Positions 37,237 to 45,126 of a stretch of 64,000 nt of DNA are shown piece by piece. Each line of letters starts with the position of its first letter. Position 1 is the first letter of the stretch. The stretch comes from Archangium gephyra. GTDB lineage: Bacteria > Myxococcota > Myxococcia > Myxococcales > Myxococcaceae. The stretch spans positions 124,001 through 188,000 of the forward strand of contig QFQP01000009.1 in assembly GCA_003243425.1 (NCBI GenBank). The letters are read 5' to 3'. Under the pieces are notes generated by a model. That model was given only the letters and a program-made list of their open reading frames with translations. It did not search any database and had not been told where the DNA came from. The position numbers were made by a program, and so were the translations under genes.

Positions 37237-38361
37237 TTATTCTGCGTACACTTCGAGGCTCGCCATGACCTCGTTGGGCTGCTGCACCTCGGGCTCGATG
37301 ACGCTGCCATCGCGCACCTTGCGCAGGCCCTCGAGGAGGATCTTTTCAGTGTCTTTGATGCCTTCGGCGACCACGTAGAGCTGCGGCAACTCGGCCGAGA
37401 CGGTGATCGGGCGCGAGTGCACGACGTTCTTGTCGTCGACGACGAACACGAACTTCTTGTCGAGCACCTCGAAGGTCGCCTTCTGGGGAATCAACAGCGC
37501 GTCGTCGAGCGGCGTGGTCATCTGCACCTTGCCGGTCTCGCCGTGCCGCAGCAGGCCCTTCGGGTTCGCGAACGCCGCGCGAAAGGCGATGGTGCCCGTC
37601 TCGTTGTTGAAGTCGGCCTCGATGGTCTCGATCTTCCCGGGCTGATCGAAGACCTCGCCGTTGGCCATGATGAGCTTCACCGGGCGTGACTTCGCGGCCT
37701 CCGACTCCTTCTTGTATTGGAGATATTCGGACTCGGTGACGTTGAAATACACCCACATCGTCGAATTGTCAGACATGGTGGTCAGCAGATCGCCTTCTTC
37801 AATCAAGCTGCCCTGTCTGGCTTGAAAGCGACCCATGATGCCGTTGAACGGCGCGCGGAGCTCGGTGAGGCCTTTGTGAGTGGCCGCCAACGCGAGGTTC
37901 GCCCTGGCCGTATTGAAGCTGGCCTTCGAGAGCGCGAGCTCGTTGGGCGACACCACGTTCTTTTCAGCCAGCATCCTGGTGTTGTTGAGCTCGATCTCCG
38001 ACCGGTCGGCCTCGGCCTGCGCTTTCAAGACCTCCGCCTGGTAAACGAGCGGCATGATTTGAAACATCTTGTGGCCCTTTTCGACCGATTGGCCCTCGTC
38101 GACGAAGATGCCCTGCAGGTAGCCACGCTCGAGGGCTCGCACTTCGATGTGTTGAATTGCGCGGATCTGCGCGACGTAATCGCGGGTCAGCTCGGTCGAC
38201 TTCCGGAGCGGCGTCGTCACCCGGTACTTCCTGGCTTCTTCGTGTTCGTGCTCCTTCTCGTGACAGGCCGAGAGGCCCAAGGCCGCCAGCAGAAGCACCG
38301 TCACCGAAGTCGCACCACGCGCTGCAATCATGCGGAACGACGATTTCAAGAACCGCGCCAC
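37237..38361 (-). CDS. RND periplasmic adaptor (membrane fusion protein), lipoprotein
   Basis: The 374-residue adaptor has an N-terminal lipoprotein signal ('VTVLLLAALGLSAC', lipobox LSAC) and a histidine/glutamate-rich stretch after it ('HEKEHEHEE'). Lipoyl and helical-hairpin domains follow ('QIRAIQHIEVRALERGYL', 'TELRAPFNGIMGRFQARQGSL'), then a beta-barrel. The start could be GTG 38361 or ATG 38331; the signal fits the second better. It is the first gene of the RND operon. The His/Glu-rich segment might hint at metal binding, but it is too short to claim a metal pump, and the partner is HAE1, not the heavy-metal type. Confidence 0.93.
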   Translation of the reverse strand: MARFLKSSFRMIAARGATSVTVLLLAALGLSACHEKEHEHEEARKYRVTTPLRKSTELTRDYVAQIRAIQHIEVRALERGYLQGIFVDEGQSVEKGHKMFQIMPLVYQAEVLKAQAEADRSEIELNNTRMLAEKNVVSPNELALSKASFNTARANLALAATHKGLTELRAPFNGIMGRFQARQGSLIEEGDLLTTMSDNSTMWVYFNVTESEYLQYKKESEAAKSRPVKLIMANGEVFDQPGKIETIEADFNNETGTIAFRAAFANPKGLLRHGETGKVQMTTPLDDALLIPQKATFEVLDKKFVFVVDDKNVVHSRPITVSAELPQLYVVAEGIKDTEKILLEGLRKVRDGSVIEPEVQQPNEVMASLEVYAE

Positions 38362-38367
38362 GTCGCG

Positions 38368-38480
38368 TCAGAGGGAAGTCGGGCCCTGACGGCCGTGTCC
38401 GCAGGGAACGACTGTGTCCTCACGACACGGCGAGCGGTGAAACGGGGACATCTGACCCGTGCTCGACCCAGCGGTGAAAC
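38368..38480. promoter_or_regulatory. Divergent control region of the RND operon and the YdeI-like gene, with inverted and direct repeats
   Basis: The 149-base divergent gap holds a perfect 8-bp inverted repeat, GCCGTGTC (38392-38399) and GACACGGC (38424-38431), 24 bases apart. It also holds an 11-bp direct repeat, AGCGGTGAAAC, at 38433-38443 and 38470-38480. A short GTCAG-GGG/CCCTGAC hairpin lies at about 38368-38390. These could be operators for an efflux regulator. No regulator gene is adjacent. Confidence 0.35.
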
Positions 38481-38510
38481 AGCCGGCGCCGACGCGTCGT
38501 AGGAGTGGCC

Positions 38511-39131
38511 ATGGCTGCCGTGAAAGGTCGCGCGAAGAAGGCCGGTGCCGCCGCGGAATACCCGAAGATCGAGGTGGGCGATCGCGCCCGATTGCGCGCG
38601 TGGCTGTCGAAGCACCACGCCACGTCGAGCGGCGTCTGGTTGGTCATGAAGAAGCGCGACGCGGGCGGTGTGTTGCGTTGGAACGACGTGGTGGAAGAGG
38701 TGCTGTGCTTCGGCTGGGTCGACAGCCTGCCGAGGGCGCTCGACGACGCGAAGACCATGCTGCTGGTGACGCCGCGCAACCCGCGGAGCAACTGGTCGGC
38801 GAAGAACACGGCGCACGTCGCCGACCTCGAGCGGAGGCAGTTGATGACGCCTGCCGGGCGCGCGGCCGTGGAGACCGCGAAGCGCAACGGAGCCTGGACC
38901 GCGCTGGACGCCGTGTCTGCCCTGGAGGTGCCGAGCGATCTCGACGAAGCGCTGCGAGACGCGCCCGATGCGCGGACGAACTGGGAAGCGTTCCCCCCGT
39001 CAGCGCGGCGCGAAATTCTCGAATGGATCGCCAGCGCAAAGAAGACCGAGACCCGCGCGCGACGCGTCAGCGAGGTCGTGCGTCTGGCCAGACAGAACGT
39101 GCGTGCCAACCAGTGGCCGCGAGCGCGTTGA
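38511..39131 (+). CDS. YdeI/OmpD-associated family protein
   Basis: The 206-residue protein matches the YdeI family: 'LRAWLSKHHATSSGVWLVMKK', split across residues 27-50, 'WNDVVEEVLCFGWVDSLPRAL', 'RSNWSAKNTAHVADL' and the C-terminal 'FPPSARREILEWIASAKKTE' region. I chose ATG 38511 over GTG 38505 because AGGAG (38501-38505) lies 5 bases before the ATG. Family members are small cytosolic proteins linked to peptide or bacteriocin resistance in some bacteria; the function here is unknown. Confidence 0.85.
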   Translation: MAAVKGRAKKAGAAAEYPKIEVGDRARLRAWLSKHHATSSGVWLVMKKRDAGGVLRWNDVVEEVLCFGWVDSLPRALDDAKTMLLVTPRNPRSNWSAKNTAHVADLERRQLMTPAGRAAVETAKRNGAWTALDAVSALEVPSDLDEALRDAPDARTNWEAFPPSARREILEWIASAKKTETRARRVSEVVRLARQNVRANQWPRAR

Positions 39132-39177
39132 CCGCGGCACCACTCGGATTTCGTCGTACGGCTTCCCGGGGCGCCGT

Positions 39178-39852
39178 GATGGTGGATGATGCGCCGATGC
39201 CAGCCATCAAGCCTGCTGTGCCCCGAGCTGCCTGGGGCCGGACCTATGGGAACGGAGACGGCGTGCTGTCCGAGGATGAACAAAGCGTCGCCAGGGTCGC
39301 CGAGCATGTGCTCGCCGACGCGACCGTCGACGTCACGGTGAAGGCCGAGCTGCGGCGACTGCCGCGCTCTCCGTTCAGGGCGGGCGTGGCCTGGCGCGAT
39401 GAGTTCGGAGCCGCCCAGGTGCGCATCTTCCCGGCGCGGCGCGAATGTCGCCCGCCCTCGTGGCCTACGTGACGGCGCATGAGCTGGCGCACGTGAAGCT
39501 CGCGCACATCGACGGCGACGAGCACGGCCCCCACGTCGAACTCGAAGCCGAACATTTCGCCGGGCACGTGCTCGCCGAGCTCGGTGAAGATCTGAGCAGC
39601 GTCGTCGCGGCGCTGCAGGCCAACGGCGCCGACACCGGCACGCACGGCACCCTGCAGGAGCGCATCGACGCCGTGACCGCCGGGTACTCCACGCGTCGAG
39701 CCGAGCTGGCGTCGACGGCGCCGGTGGTGCCGATGGCGCCTCCCGCGGCCGATGGCCTGCCCTCGAGCCCGCTGCCCGCGCCTCTCGAGGCGAGCTTCGA
39801 TGCACTCGCACAGGCCTTCGACGCGTTCCTGGCGACGCGACGGCAGCGCTGA
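39178..39852 (+). pseudogene. HExxH metallopeptidase-like gene with a -1 frameshift near 39430-39450
   Basis: The 5' part (from ATG 39178) reads 'GVLSEDEQSVARVAEHVLAD' and 'AGVAWRDEFGAAQVRIFP' with strong coding bias, then runs out of frame and stops at 39472. The 3' part (135 residues from ATG 39445, one base earlier in phase) begins 'ALVAYVTAHELAHVKLAHI', which is a zinc-protease HExxH motif. Joining the two at about 39440 gives a plausible single protein of about 224 residues. The 3' ORF could also be a real short gene. Either a genuine mutation or a sequencing error could explain the break. Confidence 0.5.
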
Positions 39853-39886
39853 CCGTTCGAGTTGGTGACTCGCGATCCGAAGGCCG

Positions 39887-39893
39887 TTACTCC
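39887..39893 (+). promoter_or_regulatory. Putative -10 element of a leaderless transcript (phytochelatin-synthase-like gene)
   Basis: TTACTCC lies 9 bases before ATG 39903, with no Shine-Dalgarno. It resembles the TTACTCC before the gene at 25278. Confidence 0.33.
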
Positions 39894-39902
39894 GCCGCAC
39901 CC

Positions 39903-40487
39903 ATGCGTCGTTCCACTCCGCCCGTTGCTTCCATTCGATCGCATACCTGGTTCAACGATCAGGCCTTGATCGAGCAGGCCTGGCAGTTGCCGGTGGCGAG
40001 ACTGTACGCGCCGCTGCAATCACAGACATTCACGTCAATCTGCGGCCCGACGAGCGTGTCGAACGTGCTGAGAACGATGGGAGTGAAGGCCGCAGCGAAC
40101 CCGTTCAGCCGGTTTGGCGTGCGTGCGATGAGCCTCGATCAGGTGGCGCTCGAGTCGCGAGACCTGGTGTCTCGCGGGTGGTCGGTGACGGCGCAACGCC
40201 CGAAGACGGTGGCGCAATTGCGCGAGCACCTGAGGCAGTCGAACGACCCGCGCTTCCGCTACGTGAGCAACTTCTCGCGGCTGCCGTTGTTCACGCACGG
40301 CGGCGGTCATCACTCGCCGCTCGGTGGCTATCTCGAAGAGCACGACCTCGCGTTCATTCTCGACGTGAATGCGGGCTACGGGCCGTGGTTGGTGAAGGCC
40401 GAACGCCTCTTCGAGGCGATGGACACCGATGACTGGGGCGTTGGTTTGACGCGCGGGCTGGCGATGTACGAACGCGTCGGCAGCTAA
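39903..40487 (+). CDS. Phytochelatin-synthase-like cysteine peptidase
   Basis: The 194-residue protein has the papain-like triad of the phytochelatin synthase family (peptidase C83). C47 lies in 'FTSICGPTSVSNVLRTMG', H136 in 'HGGGHHSPLGGY' and D154 in 'FILDVNAGYG'. The 18-residue H-to-D spacing equals that of plant PCS. Short bacterial members such as Nostoc alr0975 mainly cleave glycine from glutathione rather than polymerise it. The C-terminal half found in eukaryotic enzymes is absent, as in other bacteria. Neighbours give no metal context. It ends 4 bases inside the convergent GNAT gene. Confidence 0.88.
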   Translation: MRRSTPPVASIRSHTWFNDQALIEQAWQLPVARLYAPLQSQTFTSICGPTSVSNVLRTMGVKAAANPFSRFGVRAMSLDQVALESRDLVSRGWSVTAQRPKTVAQLREHLRQSNDPRFRYVSNFSRLPLFTHGGGHHSPLGGYLEEHDLAFILDVNAGYGPWLVKAERLFEAMDTDDWGVGLTRGLAMYERVGS

Positions 40488-41014
40488 TCCATCACGGCGG
40501 CATAGCTGCGCACGTCTTCTGGCCGCCGGCTGATGTTTGGAAAGACAAGGAAGCGTCGCAGCACGGCTTCGAATTGCAGTCCGGACTTTTCGAGCACACG
40601 CGACGAAGCGACGTGCTCGACGTGACAATGCGCTTCGATGCGCGCGATGCCGAGTGAGCGACCGAGCTCCACCATGGCCCTGCACGCTTCGGTCGCGATG
40701 CCCTGCCCCCTCACGTCACGCCGGAGGATGTAGCCCGTCATCGCGCGATGTCTGTTGAACAGGTGCAGCCCCGTCGAGCCGACGACGCGCCCGCCGTATT
40801 CGATGAAGTACGTGCCGACGCCTTTCTCAATCCACTCGCCGGTGGCGAACGACATGAACGCCAGCGTGTCGTCGATGGTCTTGTGCGTAGGCCACCCCAT
40901 GTGGCGCGTCACCTCCGCGTCGCTCGCCCACGTGAAGGCCGCCGCGGCGTCGCTGGTCACCGGCCGTCGGAGCGTCAGCCGCGCGGTCGTGAGTCTCTCG
41001 GGCACTTTCGACAT
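40484..41014 (-). CDS. GNAT-family N-acetyltransferase (RimJ/RimL-like)
   Basis: The 176-residue protein has the RimJ/RimL layout: 'TARLTLRRPVTSDAAAAF' at the start, 'TGYILRRDVRGQGIATEACR' (acetyl-CoA-binding RxxGxG/A), and 'LGIARIEAHCHVEHVASSRVL', with 'EKSGLQFE' at the end. It would acetylate a protein N-terminus or a small amine; the target is unknown. It is a single gene, convergent with the phytochelatin-synthase-like gene (4-base overlap) and divergent from the topoisomerase-helicase gene. Confidence 0.88.
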   Translation of the reverse strand: MSKVPERLTTARLTLRRPVTSDAAAAFTWASDAEVTRHMGWPTHKTIDDTLAFMSFATGEWIEKGVGTYFIEYGGRVVGSTGLHLFNRHRAMTGYILRRDVRGQGIATEACRAMVELGRSLGIARIEAHCHVEHVASSRVLEKSGLQFEAVLRRFLVFPNISRRPEDVRSYAAVMD

Positions 41015-41055
41015 CGCCGCAGCTTGCCACTGAACAGAATGTCAGTCCGCTGATG

Positions 41056-41061
41056 TAGAAG
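41056..41061 (+). promoter_or_regulatory. Putative -10 element of a leaderless transcript (Top3-RecQ gene)
   Basis: TAGAAG lies 7 bases before GTG 41069, with no Shine-Dalgarno in between. Confidence 0.35.
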
Positions 41062-41068
41062 GCGCCTC

Positions 41069-44000
41069 GTGAGCATCGTCGTCGTCGCCGAGAAGCCTTC
41101 CGTCGCCCGTGACCTGGCCCGCGTGCTGGGCGCGAACACGCGCGCGGACGGCTATCTCCATGGCAACGGCTACGTCGTCACCTGGGCCATCGGGCACCTG
41201 GTTGGTTTGCAGGAACCCGAAGGCATCGACGCGCGGTGGAAGCGCTGGAGCTTCGAGACGCTCCCGATGTTCCCCGTGAAGTGGCCACTGCAGGTCTTCG
41301 ACGGCACGAAGGACCAGTTCGAGATCGTTCGGCGCGCGCTGACGTCTCCGAAGGTGACCGAGATCATCTGCGCCACCGACGCCGGGCGCGAAGGCGAGCT
41401 CATCTTCCGCTTCATCTACGAGGCCGCCGGCTCGCAGAAACCGGTGAAGCGGTTGTGGATTTCGTCACTCACCGACGGCGCGATTCGGGACGGCTTCGCG
41501 AAACTGCGGCCGCAGCGTGACTTCGACGGGCTGGCGGCAGCGGCGCTGGGTCGCTCACGCGCCGACTGGCTGGTCGGTATGAATCTGTCGCGGGCGTATG
41601 GGCTGGCGCGCGACGAGAAGCTGTCCGTCGGCCGCGTGCAGACGCCCACGCTGGCGCTGCTCGCGGAACGCGAAATCGCCATTCGTGACTTCAAGCCCGA
41701 GGACTACCTCGAGGTCGTGGCCACGTTCTCGCCCCGCGACGGAGCGAAGTACGACGGGGTCTGGCATCGGCCCGACGCGAAGGAACACCCGCGGCGACTG
41801 CCGGCCGACGGTGAAGAAGCCAGGGCCGTCGTCGAGCGCGCGAAGCGTGGTGAAGCGAAGATCGCCTCGGTCACGCAGAAGCAGAAGAAGCTGCCGGCGC
41901 CGTTGCTGTATGACCTGACCGAACTCCAAAGACATACCAATAGACTGTATGGCTTTTCTGCCCAGCGCACGCTGGAGCTCGCCCAGGCGCTGTATGAGCA
42001 ACACAAGCTCATCAGCTACCCGCGCACCGACAGCCGGCACCTGTCGAACGACGTCGCCAAGACGCTGGCGCCCATCACGAAGACCATCGCGCCGCGCTTC
42101 GAGCCGCACGTGGCGCCCGGTACCGGAGAACGGCCGCTCGGCAAGCGCTTCGTCGACGACGCGCAGGTCAGCGATCACCACGCGATCATTCCCACCGCGA
42201 CCCAGCCCGGCTCGCTGAGCCACGACGAGCAACGCGTCTATGACCTCATCTGCCGGCGGTTGCTGCAGGCCTGGCACGACGACTTCACCTGGGCCGCGAC
42301 GGAGGTGGTGACCGAGATCACCACCCCCGGCGTGGTGGACACCTTCAAGAGTCACGGCACCGCGGTGGAGCAGCTCGGCTGGAAGGTGCTCGACGTCGGC
42401 AACGCGAAGCCGCCGAGTGAGAAGAAGGCACCCAACGAAGACGCCGACGACGACGCGATGCTGCCGTCCGGCCTCGCGAAGGGGCAGGCGCAGCAGGTGC
42501 TCGACGCGAAGGCCGTGCAGAAGCGAACGCGGCCACCTCCGCGGCTGAATGACGCGTCATTGCTGACCGCCATGGAGACCGCCGGCAAGACGCTCGACGA
42601 ACGAGAGCTCTCGGAGGCCATGAAGGAGAACGGCCTCGGCACGCCGGCCACGCGCGCCAACATCATCGAGACGCTGCTGACGCGCGGGTACATCGTGCGA
42701 GAGGGCAAGTCGCTGGTGGTGACCGACAAGGGCCTCGGGCTCATCGAGGCCGTCGACGCGGAGGTGAAGAGCGCCGCGATGACCGGCGCGTGGGAAGCGC
42801 GGCTGCAGCGGATCGCGAAGGGGCAAGGCGAGCTGCCCGAGTTCATCGACGGAATCGAGCGGTACGTCGAGAGCGTCATCGGGCGAATTCGCGACGGCGG
42901 CGTTGCTCCGCCGCGACCGCCGACCACGAGCGCCCCACCCCGGCCGCCGCCCCCTGCGCATCGCGAAGGCGATTGGTTGGCGCGCTTCGGCCACAAGGAC
43001 TTCAGGCCGCACCAGAAGGAGGCGTGCGACGCCGCCATCGAGGGCAACGACGTGTTGCTCGTCATGCCCACCGGCGCCGGCAAGTCGCTCTGCTACCAGT
43101 TGCCCGGCCTCGCGCGCGGTGGAACCACGCTGGTCGTCAGCCCGCTCATCGCGTTGATGGAAGACCAGGTGAGCAAGCTGCAGGCGCTCGGGCTGCGCGC
43201 CGACCGCATTCACTCCGGGCGACCGCGCACCGAGTCGCGTCGTGTGTGCAACGAGTACCTCGCCGGCGAGCTCGACTATCTGTTCATCGCGCCGGAACGG
43301 CTCGCGGTGCCCAACTTCCCCGAGCTGCTCGCGAAGCGAACGCCGTCACTCATCGCCATCGACGAGGCGCACTGTATTTCTCAGTGGGGTCACGACTTCC
43401 GGCCCGAGTATCGGCTGCTCGGCGCGCGGTTGCCGATGTTGCGGCCAGCGCCGGTGATGGCGCTGACGGCGACGGCCACGCCGCGTGTGCAGCAGGACAT
43501 CGTGGCGCAGCTGCGGCTCGCGACCGGCAACCGGCAGCTCATTCACGGCTTCCGTCGAGACAACCTCGCCATCGAGTGTCTCGAGGTGCTTCCCGGTGAA
43601 CGCCCGGATCGCGCGTGCGAGTGGCTCGGCAAACCGGGTCGATTGCCCGCCATCGTCTATGCGGCGACGCGCAAGAGCGCTGAGCAGACGGCGAAGGTGC
43701 TGGCCAAACGCTTTCGCGCCGCGCCGTACCACGCAGGGCTATCGACCGATGAGCGCGACCGCACGCAGACCCGGTTCCTCAGCGGAAAGCTCGATGTCGT
43801 GGTGGCCACCGTCGCCTTCGGCATGGGCGTCGACAAGGCCGAGGTGCGCACCGTGATTCACCTCGCGCTGCCCGGGAGCGTCGAGGGCTACTACCAGGAG
43901 ATTGGGCGCGCCGGCCGTGACGGCAAGCCGTCACGCGCGCTCTTGATGCACCACTTCGTCGACCGGAAGACCCACGAGTTCTTCTTCGAGCGCGACTACC

Positions 44001-44956
44001 CCGACGCGTCGGTGCTGGCGAAGCTGCAGCGCACGCTGCGCGACACGCCGGAAGACGCCGAGACCGTGCAGCGGCGCTCGCGCATCAAGGTCGACGAGTT
44101 CGAGAAGGCACTCGAGAAGCTGTGGATTCACGGCGGCGTGAAGGGCGTCACGGAAGACGCCCTGGTGCGTGGCCACGACCACTGGGCGGCGCCCTACGAA
44201 ACGCAGCGGCGGTTGCGCGTGGAGCAGCTGGCGCTGATGGCGAAGTTCGCCGAAGGGCACCGCTGCCGAATGCTGACCCTCGTGCAGCACTTCGGCGATC
44301 AGACCGATTCAGGAACGCCGTGCGGCAAGTGTGACATCTGCGCGCCGGCCGATTGTGTCGCAGCGGTCTTCGAGCGCCCCACGCGCGACGAGCTCGTCGT
44401 GATGCGCGAGCTCGTGGCGCGGCTGCAGTCACTGCCGGGTCAGGCCAGCGGCCGGTTGTGCCGCGAGCTGCTCGGCGAGGCGCCCGACGCGCGCAAGCGG
44501 TTCGAGCGGCTCGTCGGCGGCATGGTGCGCGCCGGGCAGCTGCGGCAGACCGACGACGTCTTCGAAAAAGACGGCAAGCGCATTCCCTTCACGCGACTGC
44601 ACGTGCTGGGTCAGCCCGACCCATCACGCGCACTGCTCGCGCCCCGGAGCCAGCCCGCGCCCGAGCGCACCTTCGAACGCAAGGCGCGCCGGACCCGTGC
44701 ACCTCGGGAACGCGGAGGCGTCGAGCTGCCTTCGGGCGGAGCCAACGCGGCGCTGGTCGAACGGCTTCGCGCCTGGCGGCTCAGCGAGGCGAAGCGTCGC
44801 CGCGTGCCCGCATTTCGTGTGTTGACCAACCGCGCGCTGGTGGCCGTCGCCGAAGCGCGGCCCACGACGCAGAGCGAGCTGCGCAACGTCGAAGGCCTGG
44901 GCCCCAAGTGCATCAAGGACAGCGGCTCACAATTGCTCGAGCTGTGCAGGGCCTGA
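41069..44956 (+). CDS. Single-chain DNA topoisomerase III-RecQ helicase fusion
   Basis: The 1295-residue protein fuses two enzymes. Residues 1-610 are type IA topoisomerase III, with Toprim 'VVAEKPSVARDL', 'ATDAGREGELIFRF' and the active-site tyrosine Y317 in 'LISYPRTDSRHL'. A proline-rich linker (about 610-635) follows. Residues 635-1295 are a full RecQ, with motif 0 'FGHKDFRPHQKEA', Walker A 'MPTGAGKS' (K672), the DEAH box at D765, 'ALTATATPRVQQDI', 'QEIGRAGRDG', RQC zinc cysteines in 'CGKCDICAPADC', and a C-terminal HRDC. RecQ with topoisomerase III decatenates DNA and dissolves double Holliday junctions; here the pair is covalently linked. Start GTG 41069. No internal stop or frameshift. 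Confidence 0.96.
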   Translation: MSIVVVAEKPSVARDLARVLGANTRADGYLHGNGYVVTWAIGHLVGLQEPEGIDARWKRWSFETLPMFPVKWPLQVFDGTKDQFEIVRRALTSPKVTEIICATDAGREGELIFRFIYEAAGSQKPVKRLWISSLTDGAIRDGFAKLRPQRDFDGLAAAALGRSRADWLVGMNLSRAYGLARDEKLSVGRVQTPTLALLAEREIAIRDFKPEDYLEVVATFSPRDGAKYDGVWHRPDAKEHPRRLPADGEEARAVVERAKRGEAKIASVTQKQKKLPAPLLYDLTELQRHTNRLYGFSAQRTLELAQALYEQHKLISYPRTDSRHLSNDVAKTLAPITKTIAPRFEPHVAPGTGERPLGKRFVDDAQVSDHHAIIPTATQPGSLSHDEQRVYDLICRRLLQAWHDDFTWAATEVVTEITTPGVVDTFKSHGTAVEQLGWKVLDVGNAKPPSEKKAPNEDADDDAMLPSGLAKGQAQQVLDAKAVQKRTRPPPRLNDASLLTAMETAGKTLDERELSEAMKENGLGTPATRANIIETLLTRGYIVREGKSLVVTDKGLGLIEAVDAEVKSAAMTGAWEARLQRIAKGQGELPEFIDGIERYVESVIGRIRDGGVAPPRPPTTSAPPRPPPPAHREGDWLARFGHKDFRPHQKEACDAAIEGNDVLLVMPTGAGKSLCYQLPGLARGGTTLVVSPLIALMEDQVSKLQALGLRADRIHSGRPRTESRRVCNEYLAGELDYLFIAPERLAVPNFPELLAKRTPSLIAIDEAHCISQWGHDFRPEYRLLGARLPMLRPAPVMALTATATPRVQQDIVAQLRLATGNRQLIHGFRRDNLAIECLEVLPGERPDRACEWLGKPGRLPAIVYAATRKSAEQTAKVLAKRFRAAPYHAGLSTDERDRTQTRFLSGKLDVVVATVAFGMGVDKAEVRTVIHLALPGSVEGYYQEIGRAGRDGKPSRALLMHHFVDRKTHEFFFERDYPDASVLAKLQRTLRDTPEDAETVQRRSRIKVDEFEKALEKLWIHGGVKGVTEDALVRGHDHWAAPYETQRRLRVEQLALMAKFAEGHRCRMLTLVQHFGDQTDSGTPCGKCDICAPADCVAAVFERPTRDELVVMRELVARLQSLPGQASGRLCRELLGEAPDARKRFERLVGGMVRAGQLRQTDDVFEKDGKRIPFTRLHVLGQPDPSRALLAPRSQPAPERTFERKARRTRAPRERGGVELPSGGANAALVERLRAWRLSEAKRRRVPAFRVLTNRALVAVAEARPTTQSELRNVEGLGPKCIKDSGSQLLELCRA

Positions 44957-45126
44957 CTGCCGGCCCTCAACGGCCTGGGTCTCAAAGCACTCCGTCGGAA
45001 AATCGCGACAGCCGCGCACGCTGTTGCGAAGCTTCGAACACATACGAATAGGGGGCGTTTACACATGGTGATGTCGAGCTGCGATTCGATGTTGGTCTGC
45101 GTCTTCAAGTTCGCACGCGACACCCG
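44957..45126. other. Intergenic region of 170 bases before the REC-histidine kinase gene
   Basis: It contains an imperfect hairpin (GCGACAGC at 45005-45012 against GCTGTTGC at 45020-45027) and the palindrome GAAGCTTC just after it. A locally AT-richer stretch (about 45035-45065) follows and probably holds the promoter of the signalling genes. No clear -35/-10 pair or RNA gene was found. Confidence 0.3.

Noticed and set aside
37237..38361. Heavy-metal efflux system suggested by the His/Glu-rich adaptor N-terminus
   Set aside because: The pump is of the HAE1 (AcrB) type, not CusA-like, and the His stretch is short.
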